From UTCHB3 sp008363265 (GTDB lineage: Bacteria; Bacteroidota; Ignavibacteria; Ignavibacteriales; Ignavibacteriaceae): DNA of 64,000 bases. The notes beneath the pieces were generated by a model. The model ran no database searches and was not told where the DNA came from. It saw only the letters and a list, made by a program, of their open reading frames with translations. Shown here one piece after another: positions 52,165 through 60,031 of this stretch; the stretch's first letter is position 1; each line of letters begins with the position of its first letter. The stretch is taken from the NCBI GenBank assembly GCA_045863055.1, contig BTUW01000003.1:186001-250000 (forward strand), read 5' to 3'. Both the position numbers and the translations under genes were made by a program.

Positions 52165-53736
52165 ATGAAAAAGACACCAAAAACCCCTGCATTCAAACCC
52201 TACGATCAGCACCAAATGTTTCTGTTTCCTCCTTCAATTGAGGATATGATACCCAAGGAGCATCCTGTTCGTGTGGTAAACTCAATTCTTGATAAAATTA
52301 ACTATACATCTTTGTTCGACCGATATCCGGGTGGAGGGACTTCCAGTTATAATCCCGTGATGCTTGTAAAGGTAATCGTTTATTCCTACCTTAACAATAT
52401 TTACACCAGTCGAAAGATAGAAGCTGCCCTAAAGGAAAATATTCATCACATGTGGATAAGCGGGATGCAGCAACCTGATCACAATACAATAAACAGGTTC
52501 CGCAAGGATAAGCTGAGTCTATCCCTGAAAAACCTCTTTACACAGGTGGTTGAACTTCTGGTAGAACAGAAAGTCATTAGTATAAAAGAGTTGTATTTAG
52601 ACGGGACAAAGATAGAGGCGAATGCCAACAAATATACCTTTGTTTGGGGCAATGCGATCAAGTCAAACAAAGAGAAAATGAAGAAGCAGCTTAAGGATAT
52701 TTGGGAATTTGCTCAAAAACAGGCCTCAGAGGATGAGAAGGAAGATTTTCCCTTTGAGTACCATGAGCCCGATCCTGAGAGTGTCAAGGAGGCAATAGAG
52801 AGGATTAATAAATCTCTGGCAGACAGCGAGGCCGAGGTACCGGCAAAGCTAAAGCAGAAGTTGAAATACGCAGAGAAGAACTGGCCGGTGAATCTGAAGA
52901 AATATCAGGAGCAGGAGGGTATACTTGGTGAGAGGAAGTCGTATAGCAAGACAGATAAAGATGCGACATTCATGCGGATGAAGGAAGATCACATGATGAA
53001 CGGGCAGTTAAAAGCGGGTTATAATGTAGAGATAGCAACGAACAACCAGTTAGTGGTAAGTTATGATATTTTCCAGAAACCCGGTGACACAACGACATTA
53101 CCTGATGTAGTAAAGGGAATACAGCAGGAATATGGAGAGAGCCCTGAGTACTTAATTGCGGATGCCGGTTATGGGTCTGAAGAGAATTATCAGTTCCTAC
53201 AGAAGGAGGGAATAAAGGGAGTAATAAAGTACAATTATTATGATGCAAAGAAGAAAAGAAAAAGCAAGTATCCGTTCAGTCATGAGAATCTTTACTATAA
53301 TCAAAAAGAGGATTGTTTAATCTGTCCGATGGGTCAGAGAATGGATTATGTAGGAAAACGGTACAGAAAAACAGAAAATGGTTACACACTTGAGTTGAGC
53401 AGGTACAAGGCGAAGAACTGTGAGGGATGTCCACTTCGGGGAGCATGTCACAAAGGTGCCGGGGAGAGAATTATAGAAATAAGTCATACAGGGAGAGAAC
53501 TAAGACAGAAGGCGGAAGAGATACTCGAATCAGAGACCGGAGCAGAACTCTACAGACGGAGAAAGATAGATGTGGAGCCTGTCTTCGGAAACATAAAGCA
53601 AAACATGGGATTTACGAGGTTCACACTTCGAGGAAAGAAGGGTGTGCTGACAGAGTTGGGATTGGTAGCTTTTGCTCACAATTTTAGAAAGATAATATTA
53701 GGCAAAATGTTCGAATTTACCCCAAATTTTGCTTAA
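52165..53736 (+). CDS. IS1182-family DDE transposase
   Basis: An intact 523-residue transposase. The start FKPYDQHQMFLFPPSIEDMI and the N-terminal DUF772-like helix region (to about 90) are typical of the family. The catalytic triad is D146 (LYLDGTKIEAN), D333 (IADAGYGSE) and E471 (DVEPVFGNIKQ). A cysteine cluster (CLICPMG, CEGCPLRGAC) lies between D333 and E471. Nothing suggests decay, so the element may be active. ATG at 52165 is chosen; a TTG at 52159 adds two residues. Its terminator is at 53735-53759. Confidence 0.93.
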   Translation: MKKTPKTPAFKPYDQHQMFLFPPSIEDMIPKEHPVRVVNSILDKINYTSLFDRYPGGGTSSYNPVMLVKVIVYSYLNNIYTSRKIEAALKENIHHMWISGMQQPDHNTINRFRKDKLSLSLKNLFTQVVELLVEQKVISIKELYLDGTKIEANANKYTFVWGNAIKSNKEKMKKQLKDIWEFAQKQASEDEKEDFPFEYHEPDPESVKEAIERINKSLADSEAEVPAKLKQKLKYAEKNWPVNLKKYQEQEGILGERKSYSKTDKDATFMRMKEDHMMNGQLKAGYNVEIATNNQLVVSYDIFQKPGDTTTLPDVVKGIQQEYGESPEYLIADAGYGSEENYQFLQKEGIKGVIKYNYYDAKKKRKSKYPFSHENLYYNQKEDCLICPMGQRMDYVGKRYRKTENGYTLELSRYKAKNCEGCPLRGACHKGAGERIIEISHTGRELRQKAEEILESETGAELYRRRKIDVEPVFGNIKQNMGFTRFTLRGKKGVLTELGLVAFAHNFRKIILGKMFEFTPNFA

Positions 53737-53759
53737 AAAAGGGTTAATACCCTTTTTTT
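53735..53759 (+). terminator. Terminator of the transposase gene
   Basis: A6, GGGT/ACCC stem with loop TAAT, then T7, overlapping the transposase stop codon. Confidence 0.7.
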
Positions 53760-53810
53760 GTGATCAAAAAACACAAAAGTTACTTTGGTTAATGAACAAT
53801 TACCGGTGTT

Positions 53811-53833
53811 ATTCAAAAAAAACGAAAAATGAC
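53811..53833 (-). repeat. Inner inverted repeat, right copy (IS)
   Basis: Its reverse complement begins GTCATTTTTCG followed by a T-run and GAAT, pairing with 52142-52164. Confidence 0.5.
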
Positions 53834-53837
53834 ATAA

Positions 53838-53880
53838 AAAAAGAGGCTGCTGGATATTTACTATCGAGACAGCCTCTTTT
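53838..53880 (-). terminator. Terminator of the minus-strand lipoprotein gene; right flank of the IS element
   Basis: On the minus strand AAAAGAGGCTG pairs with CAGCCTCTTTT across a 20-base loop and is followed by a T-run. The outer arm is the exact inverse of 51898-51912. Confidence 0.75.
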
Positions 53881-53900
53881 CACAAATCGGTTCTTTAATT

Positions 53901-54950
53901 TTACTTCAGTTTTTCAACAACATTCACTACGCGTGATTTCTTAACGCTGGTGAAATCTGTCAACTTACCAGTTCTGTCAGGAATCTTTCCACTGAATGCA
54001 ACTTCTTCAATAAGGTTGGTTCTCGATTTCTGGAGCTTGCCCTGATCATCGTTGTAGAAAACCTTACCACCACCGGTGATAACGCTTCTGTCAACCTTGA
54101 TCCCCTGTTTTTCGAGTTCAGGGTTAAAAGCGTATGATGCATCGTAGCCGGCTTCAATTACAGAAATGTTGCTTCCGCTGAATTTACCCTTCTCTTTTAA
54201 GGTGTAGAGCTGAGTGGCACTCAACTGATACATTCCGCTTGGATCGTTAACGGGCGGCTTCTGATCGCGATAGGTTTCGTTGGCTTTGAGAGTACCCGGT
54301 GAGAATGATCTGAATACCTGCATAATCATCCCCTTAAGGTTGTTTTTTATCTCGTCTGCTGCCATTTCTTTCTGCTGGGCCGGGATCGAATCCTTCCCCT
54401 GTGGAAGAACAGCATCAACGATTTTGTCAACCCTGAACACTTCGCGGATGTTACCGTTCTTGTCAACTCTGGCAAAGAACGAGTTAGTAGTTATGGCTTC
54501 ATAGAAACCGAAATCGAGCTTCTTGGCTGAGTCAAGTTTATCACCGGTCTTGTATTCTTTCTTCTCGCCGTTGATATCTGATTTAACATAGATGCTCTTT
54601 GTGGTTACTTCCACTTCAGCAATTGTATCTTTGTCAACATCCTTAACTTCAAAATCGATCACGAGTACATTCTGCTGATCCATTGTCTGCTTCATTACAG
54701 TATCGATCTTTGTTTCCTGGGAGACGACATTTATAAAGGCGATCTTATATGTGAATTTATCACCTTTTTCAAGTTTGTAACCAAACTTCGATTCGCCTTC
54801 CGCAGGTTTCACATCTGTAAGTGTGAGATAATTCGTATCCACTGAGTTATCACCGGCGACAGACGCGGGTGAATCAGAAGAATCGCAACCCGAGTAAATT
54901 ACGAGAGACGAAACCATAAGGATTGATAAGATCATTTTTCTTAATGACAT
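53901..54950 (-). CDS. Lipoprotein, DUF6263-like
   Basis: About 349 residues with lipobox YSGC (signal SLRKMILSILMVSSLVIYSG). The mature part begins with a short Ser/Asp-rich linker, then FGYKLEKGDKFTYKIAF, alternating strands and a last strand region AFSGKIPDRTGKLTDF. The opening YXLXKGDKF pattern resembles DUF6263 proteins of unknown role. ATG at 54950 is chosen because it gives a compact lipoprotein signal. It starts 4 bases after the stop of the NamZ-like gene, so the two, plus the NUDIX gene, form an operon. Confidence 0.65.
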   Translation of the reverse strand: MSLRKMILSILMVSSLVIYSGCDSSDSPASVAGDNSVDTNYLTLTDVKPAEGESKFGYKLEKGDKFTYKIAFINVVSQETKIDTVMKQTMDQQNVLVIDFEVKDVDKDTIAEVEVTTKSIYVKSDINGEKKEYKTGDKLDSAKKLDFGFYEAITTNSFFARVDKNGNIREVFRVDKIVDAVLPQGKDSIPAQQKEMAADEIKNNLKGMIMQVFRSFSPGTLKANETYRDQKPPVNDPSGMYQLSATQLYTLKEKGKFSGSNISVIEAGYDASYAFNPELEKQGIKVDRSVITGGGKVFYNDDQGKLQKSRTNLIEEVAFSGKIPDRTGKLTDFTSVKKSRVVNVVEKLK

Positions 54951-54954
54951 TCTT

Positions 54955-56193
54955 TTACCTTGAGTTAGTGTATAATAAAAAACTGTTCCTGATATTCTTA
55001 AACTGCTGCAGTTCAGCGGTGTATGATTCAACGCTCTTTTTCCAACCCTGTGTCAGCAGCAATTCCTTAAACCCATTTTTCCCTGTCTTTAATTTAAATC
55101 CTCTATCCTTGATCTCAAATTTGCCCGGATATTCCTTGGCGAAATGATCGATCAACCAAATGCCGAATTTAACTGATTCAAAACTCTCATCTATTTTTGT
55201 GATTCTTACACCGTTGCACAGCTCACCCTCATACTTGGGTTTTGTGGCAGCTTTGCCCGAGATAGGAGTAAAAGTAAAAACCTCGACACCCTTGATTCCC
55301 GGAAAAGAAGCAACCTCGTTTTTCAGGTTCTCACCGTTCACGAATGGTGCTCCGAATATCAGAAAGGGGTCAACAGTCCCCCTGCCTTCAGCAATATTTG
55401 TATTTTCGAGAATGCAGGTACCCGGGTAAACCAGACAGGCAAGCTCTGAACGGAGATTTGGAGATGGGTCAAGCCACTTCAAACCAGTCTCAGTAAATGA
55501 TGTTTCCCTAAAATAACCTCTCATTTTTACAACATCCACTGAACAACTGATATTCTTTCGCTTTATTATATCTTCTTTGAAGAAGAGGGCGAGTTCTCCG
55601 GCGGTCATTCCGTGAGACATGGGAAGAGCTGTTATCCCGATGAACGAGAAAAGGGAGTCTTCTACAATGGGACCATCCACATAAGTACATCCGATAATAT
55701 TTGGCTGATCAAGTACAAGCACGGGAATTCCTGCCTCACCACAAGCTTCCATAACATTGTAAAGTGTCGAAATATAGGTGTAATACCTGACACCCACATC
55801 CCTTATTGAGAAGATCATGAGCTCGATCCCTTTTAACATTTCAGGGGTCGGTTTTCTGGTTTCGCCGTAAAGCGAATAAACAGGGATCCCGGTTTTTTCA
55901 TCCTTTGAATCGCTGATCTTCTTCCCTGCTGATTCATCTCCCCTGAATCCATGCTCGGGACCAAAAACGGCGGCGATCTTTCCCTTCTTTTCGAAGTGGA
56001 TCACATCAACCAAATGCTTCCCGTCGGCGGTAACACCGGTGTGGTTTGTAACGACACCGAGGTTTTTACCTGCATATTTATCAAACTCTTTATTCAGGAA
56101 AATATCGGGACCGTTCTGGAAGGCAGTGTTGTTCTGCGCGCAACCTGTTGATGCGGCAAGAAGCATTACCAAAATGAAAAGCAACCTGCTCAT
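54955..56193 (-). CDS. NamZ-like exo-beta-N-acetylmuramidase (DUF1343) lipoprotein
   Basis: About 412 residues with lipobox STGC (SRLLFILVMLLAASTGC). DUF1343 signatures: LGVVTNHTGVTADGKHLVD, FGPEHGFRGDESAGKKI, PVYSLYGETRKPTPEML, IFSIRDVGVRYYTYISTLYN, VLDQPN and MSHGMTAGELALFF. Bacterial members such as Bacillus NamZ release N-acetylmuramic acid from muropeptides, so this is a cell-wall recycling enzyme here anchored in the envelope. Its ATG overlaps the NUDIX stop (ATGA), giving translational coupling. Confidence 0.88.
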   Translation of the reverse strand: MSRLLFILVMLLAASTGCAQNNTAFQNGPDIFLNKEFDKYAGKNLGVVTNHTGVTADGKHLVDVIHFEKKGKIAAVFGPEHGFRGDESAGKKISDSKDEKTGIPVYSLYGETRKPTPEMLKGIELMIFSIRDVGVRYYTYISTLYNVMEACGEAGIPVLVLDQPNIIGCTYVDGPIVEDSLFSFIGITALPMSHGMTAGELALFFKEDIIKRKNISCSVDVVKMRGYFRETSFTETGLKWLDPSPNLRSELACLVYPGTCILENTNIAEGRGTVDPFLIFGAPFVNGENLKNEVASFPGIKGVEVFTFTPISGKAATKPKYEGELCNGVRITKIDESFESVKFGIWLIDHFAKEYPGKFEIKDRGFKLKTGKNGFKELLLTQGWKKSVESYTAELQQFKNIRNSFLLYTNSR

Positions 56194-56750
56194 TTTCCCG
56201 ACTCCGTTACTTCCAATACTTTTTCCCAGGCCAGTGCCCATGCCGCCATGGTCATTCCGTCAAAGATACTTCCATCTCTCATCATCTTGTCAACCTCCTC
56301 GGGAGTGTACTCGTGAAGAGATAATTCCTCTGAATCATCGGCCTTTTTGGGATCAACCTTCAGATCTGAAGCAATATAAACCTGGCAAAATTCGTCGGTA
56401 ACCCCGTTAAAAGGACAAAATTTACCGACATGCTTGATTTTGCCAGCCGAAAAACCGGTTTCCTCCATCAGTTCAACCTTCGCGGTTTCGAGAGGGGTCA
56501 TCCCCTCTTTGTTTCCGCCGCAGGGGAACTCGAGTGAAAATCTTTTATTCAGGTAGCGGTATTGCTTAACGAGCAAGATCTTTCTGTCTTCAGTTACCGG
56601 TATGATCATGGAAGAGCCGGAAGTATGCACAAAATAATAAGTACCTCTGAACCCGGTGGTTGGGATTACAAAATCATCGATCTTGTAGGTCCAGTAGGGA
56701 TTTTTGTGAAACTCCCGGCTCTTAAGCTTTTTCCAGCGCGAAAGGGGCAT
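56190..56750 (-). CDS. NUDIX hydrolase, ADP-ribose-pyrophosphatase-like
   Basis: A 186-residue NUDIX protein with PCGGNKEGM followed by TPLETAKVELMEETGF. The NUDIX box keeps the glutamate pair that binds metal, but two usual positions differ: the first Glu is Met (EGM for EGE) and the Arg of REXXEE is Val. The YYFVHTSGSSMIIPV and CPFNGVTDEF parts fit the ADP-ribose/nucleotide-sugar group. Probable substrate: a nucleoside diphosphate linked to another moiety. The start shares one base with the ndk stop. Confidence 0.85.
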   Translation of the reverse strand: MPLSRWKKLKSREFHKNPYWTYKIDDFVIPTTGFRGTYYFVHTSGSSMIIPVTEDRKILLVKQYRYLNKRFSLEFPCGGNKEGMTPLETAKVELMEETGFSAGKIKHVGKFCPFNGVTDEFCQVYIASDLKVDPKKADDSEELSLHEYTPEEVDKMMRDGSIFDGMTMAAWALAWEKVLEVTESGK

Positions 56751-57181
56751 TAAAGCGGATAGTTGTTCAGGCGCTCGTCACGGGAAAAGAAATGAGCGAT
56801 CTCGATGAGGGCGTTCTCGTCACTGTCTGAGCCGTGAACCGCGTTCTCGCCTTTGCTTGTCGCGTATCTCTTTCTGACTGTTCCTTCAGCAGCTTCAGCA
56901 GGATCAGTAGCACCGATAAGTGTTCTGAAATCTGCAACCGCGTTCTCCTTTTCAAGCATGAGAGGAACACATGGACCTGATGACATAAACTCAACCAGTT
57001 CCTGATAGAATCCTCTCTCTTTGTGAACTTCGTAGAAGCCCTTTGCAGAGTCGAGGCTCATTCTGGTCATTTTCATGGCTTTAATTTTGAAACCGGCTTC
57101 AGTGATCATTGTGAGGATCTGGCCGATGTTATTGTTTCTTACCGCATCCGGTTTTATAATGGCAAATGTAAGGTTGCCCAA
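56750..57181 (-). CDS. ndk: Nucleoside diphosphate kinase
   Basis: A 143-residue enzyme, standard length, beginning LTFAIIKPDAV. Catalytic His 116 is in NAVHGSDS. It balances NTP pools by passing phosphate from ATP to NDPs through the phosphohistidine. The gene is 26 bases downstream of sucD, whose product is also an NDP/NTP-linked enzyme, and the two are probably cotranscribed; GGAG lies before the ATG. Confidence 0.96.
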   Translation of the reverse strand: MGNLTFAIIKPDAVRNNNIGQILTMITEAGFKIKAMKMTRMSLDSAKGFYEVHKERGFYQELVEFMSSGPCVPLMLEKENAVADFRTLIGATDPAEAAEGTVRKRYATSKGENAVHGSDSDENALIEIAHFFSRDERLNNYPL

Positions 57182-57207
57182 TTCATTCTCCTTGGATTGA
57201 TTCTTTA

Positions 57208-58101
57208 TTAATTAGCGTTCTTTTTGTAGTAAACATCAAGTGCCTTTTTCATCGTGGCACCCATATCAGCGGGTGATTTAACCACTTTGATGCCGGCTTT
57301 CTTCATCGCTTCCATCTTTTCAGTGGCAGTACCCTTTCCACCGGAGATGATGGCGCCCGCGTGGCCCATTCTTCTTCCCGGAGGCGCGGTCTGTCCCGCG
57401 ATGAAACCAACTACCGGTTTCTTTACACTTTTTTTAATATACTCTGCCGCTTCTTCTTCAGCTGAACCGCCGATCTCACCGATCATTACGATACCATCTG
57501 TTTCAGGATCTTCATTGAAGAGTTTTATGATATCGATGAAACGGGAGCCGATAACAGGATCACCGCCGATTCCCACGCAGGTTGACTGACCGATACCGAG
57601 ATCTGAAAGCTGCTTGACCGCTTCATAGGTAAGTGTTCCTGAACGGGACACAACACCGACTCTTCCCGGTTTGTGGATGAAGCCGGGCATGATACCGATC
57701 TTACCTTTTCCGGGTGAGATAACTCCCGGGCAGTTCGGTCCGATAAGTACGATATCTTTCGCTCTGATATAATGATAAACAGGGATCATATCGTCTGCAG
57801 GAATCCCTTCAGTGATGCAGATGATCACCTTAATTCCGGCTTCAGCAGCCTCGAGGATCGCGTCAGCAGCGAAAGATGCCGGCACGAAGATAACAGATGT
57901 ATTGGCTTTTGTAGCAACAACCGCGTCTTTTACTGTATCAAAAACGGGGATACCTTCAAAATCGGTTCCGCCCTTGCCGGGGGTTACACCCGCGACAACC
58001 TTTGTCTTGTATTCCACCATCTGTCTGGTGTGAAATGATCCTTCACCGCCCGTAATGCCTTGAACTACAAGGCGAGTTTTCTTGTCAACAAGAATGCTCA
58101 T
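57208..58101 (-). CDS. sucD: Succinyl-CoA ligase (ADP/GDP-forming) alpha subunit
   Basis: A 297-residue protein with the N-terminal CoA-binding Rossmann region (VVQGITGGEGSFHTRQM) and the phosphohistidine at H247 in GRRMGHAGAI. GPNCPGVISP and GEIGGSAEE are family signatures. It makes succinate, CoA and ATP/GTP from succinyl-CoA in the TCA cycle together with SucC. sucC is not in the window, so the subunits are encoded apart. AAAGGA lies before the ATG. The 112 bases to the next gene hold no clear terminator. Confidence 0.95.
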   Translation of the reverse strand: MSILVDKKTRLVVQGITGGEGSFHTRQMVEYKTKVVAGVTPGKGGTDFEGIPVFDTVKDAVVATKANTSVIFVPASFAADAILEAAEAGIKVIICITEGIPADDMIPVYHYIRAKDIVLIGPNCPGVISPGKGKIGIMPGFIHKPGRVGVVSRSGTLTYEAVKQLSDLGIGQSTCVGIGGDPVIGSRFIDIIKLFNEDPETDGIVMIGEIGGSAEEEAAEYIKKSVKKPVVGFIAGQTAPPGRRMGHAGAIISGGKGTATEKMEAMKKAGIKVVKSPADMGATMKKALDVYYKKNAN

Positions 58102-58213
58102 GGTTGTATCCTTTATTCTGCAAAATTTTTCAAAATAATCATGTAAGATAATGATTCAGAAAGAAATTATTTTGTGAAAGTTTTGGATCAGAGGGCGCGG
58201 GTAAGAGTACGAA

Positions 58214-59080
58214 TCAGTTGAGAAGGAACTGTGTAGCGACAGAATTGAATTCATCCGGTTTTTCAAACTGGATGAAATGTCCGCACTCACCGAGGAGTAC
58301 AGTCTGAAAATCCAAGATACTGCTTTCGAAGGTATGGATCACATCCCCCACTGTTAACCAGGGATGGACAAAACGATTTGGGATCATCTTGTCATTCTCA
58401 CCGAAAAGTCCAAGTGTGGGAATTGGAATTTCATTTAGCCTGTATGGGACATCGGAATTCAACACTCCGTTTGCACTCCGCGCCACTATTTCGGCATGGT
58501 CAGCAAACCAATCGAAGTTACGCATCGCGATCCTGTCATCGATCATGAACTGCGCTTCCTCGGGAAAGTTGTGGAAGTTCACCTTCACATTGTTGGCGAT
58601 CTGCTCATCATCGTTGCTCATTATCCTGTCAGCGTTTAGGTATGATCTCACCAGAAATTTCTCATCCTCGCTGTAAGTCTCTGCACCACCCGGTGCGACA
58701 AGGATCATCTTGTTCAGTCGTTCAGCATGTTCAAGTGCAATCTTCAATGCAACAACGCCCCCCATCGAATGGCCGCAAACTGAGAACTTTTCGATACCCA
58801 GATTGTTCAAGAGCTTCATTATCACAAGGGCATAGTAGTCCATCGTCCCGCTGTGGAGTGGTTTGGATGATTTTCCATAACCGGGGAGATCAACGGCGAT
58901 GCATCTGAAATGACGGGAGAGTACGGCGAGATTCCTGTTCCACGCGGGGATGTAACTTCCCAGACCATGGATAAAAACAACGGGATCACCATCGCCCATA
59001 TCGGTATGGGCGATGGAGACTCCCGGAATAATTTCAGTCTCTTTTACTTCAAATTGGTATTTGAGGTCTTCGAGCGCCAT
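58214..59080 (-). CDS. Alpha/beta hydrolase (no signal peptide)
   Basis: A 288-residue alpha/beta hydrolase. Oxyanion motif HGLGSY, nucleophile elbow GHSMGG, acid Asp in GENDKMI and histidine in GHFIQFE form a complete set. No signal sequence, so it should be cytoplasmic. It resembles its neighbour (next entry) over the full core, pointing to a tandem duplication. The ATG shares one base with the upstream stop (TAATG). Substrate unknown; esters or epoxides are typical. Confidence 0.85.
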   Translation of the reverse strand: MALEDLKYQFEVKETEIIPGVSIAHTDMGDGDPVVFIHGLGSYIPAWNRNLAVLSRHFRCIAVDLPGYGKSSKPLHSGTMDYYALVIMKLLNNLGIEKFSVCGHSMGGVVALKIALEHAERLNKMILVAPGGAETYSEDEKFLVRSYLNADRIMSNDDEQIANNVKVNFHNFPEEAQFMIDDRIAMRNFDWFADHAEIVARSANGVLNSDVPYRLNEIPIPTLGLFGENDKMIPNRFVHPWLTVGDVIHTFESSILDFQTVLLGECGHFIQFEKPDEFNSVATQFLLN

Positions 59081-60021
59081 TATTTTACGAAATCGAGTAC
59101 AGCTTTGTTGAATTCGGCCGGTTTCTCAATTATCAGCATATGACCGCATTCATCGATCTCAACCAGTTTACTGTTTGCGATCTTGGCAGCACCTGACTTG
59201 AAAATGTCGGCAGTGAATCCTGGATTCAGGTATGGATTTGGGATCAAACCATCCTGTTTACCATAGACGATAAGGGTCGGGACTGTGATACCCTGGAGTT
59301 TGTTCCATGTTGGTTCATCAAGCATGGCACCGACACATTTAAGAACCGTGTAAGTGAACTCCTTCATATCTTTCGCTTTGGCGTTTCTGGCTCTCTCTTC
59401 AACCATCCACTCCCATTTGTCATCCCAATTGTAGAAGTTACTCGCGAGGTTTCTTCTTATTCCGTCTTCAGGATTCAAACGGACACCTTTGGGTGTAAGA
59501 GCGTTTCTTAACCATTCACCCTCACCATACTGGAATCTTTCGAATCCCGCGGGTGCGGCCAAAACGATGCTTTTTATCAGTTCTGGGTACTTGAGCGAGA
59601 AGATGGTCGAGATCTGACCGCCCATCGAGTGACCAACGAGCGTTACATTCTTCAGTTTAAGAGTTTCGATCATTTTTTTGATCGTTTCTGCGTAGAAACT
59701 GAGAGTGTAGGGGTAATCACCTTTCTGTGACTTACCGTAACCCGGAAGATCAACCACGATAACGCGGTTTGTCTTGGCGAGTTCAGGAGCAACATATCTC
59801 CAGAAACCGGCATTGCTAGCCAGTCCATGGATCAGAATGAGTGTGTTCTCTCCTGAGCCCAGATCAGCATAAGCCACTGATGGATTATCGAGAACGGTTT
59901 TGGTCGGATAGCTGTAATCCACATCCTGAAATTCGAGGGCAGGAGCATCAGAATATCTGAAACCGGCGCATCCTGAAAGGAGAAACAAACCAGTTAAAGC
60001 AATTGCATAAATTCTTTTCAT
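59080..60021 (-). CDS. Alpha/beta hydrolase lipoprotein
   Basis: A 313-residue hydrolase with lipobox LSGC (AIALTGLFLLSGC), so it is anchored in the envelope. Motifs: HGLASNAGFW, DLPGYGKSQKGDYPY, GHSMGGQIS nucleophile elbow, GKQDGLI and GHMLIIE. It precedes the similar signal-less hydrolase with a 1-base overlap, giving one exported and one cytoplasmic copy of the same enzyme type. AAGGAGGA lies before the ATG, the strongest ribosome binding site in this part. Confidence 0.88.
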   Translation of the reverse strand: MKRIYAIALTGLFLLSGCAGFRYSDAPALEFQDVDYSYPTKTVLDNPSVAYADLGSGENTLILIHGLASNAGFWRYVAPELAKTNRVIVVDLPGYGKSQKGDYPYTLSFYAETIKKMIETLKLKNVTLVGHSMGGQISTIFSLKYPELIKSIVLAAPAGFERFQYGEGEWLRNALTPKGVRLNPEDGIRRNLASNFYNWDDKWEWMVEERARNAKAKDMKEFTYTVLKCVGAMLDEPTWNKLQGITVPTLIVYGKQDGLIPNPYLNPGFTADIFKSGAAKIANSKLVEIDECGHMLIIEKPAEFNKAVLDFVK

Positions 60022-60031
60022 CGTATCCTCC

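Larger units (their letters stand above)
51898..53880 (+). mobile_element. IS1182-type insertion sequence with flanking inverted repeats
   Basis: The transposase gene lies between two sets of inverted repeats. The outer set is an exact 15-bp pair, AAAAGAGGCTGTCTC at 51898-51912 and its complement at 53866-53880. The inner set is an imperfect pair of 23 bases at 52142-52164 and 53811-53833 (GTCA, T-run, CG, T-run). The true ends are uncertain: the outer pair may be the IS ends, or halves of a split host terminator. No target duplication was found. The 210 bases before the transposase hold no gene; they are A/T-rich. Confidence 0.65.
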
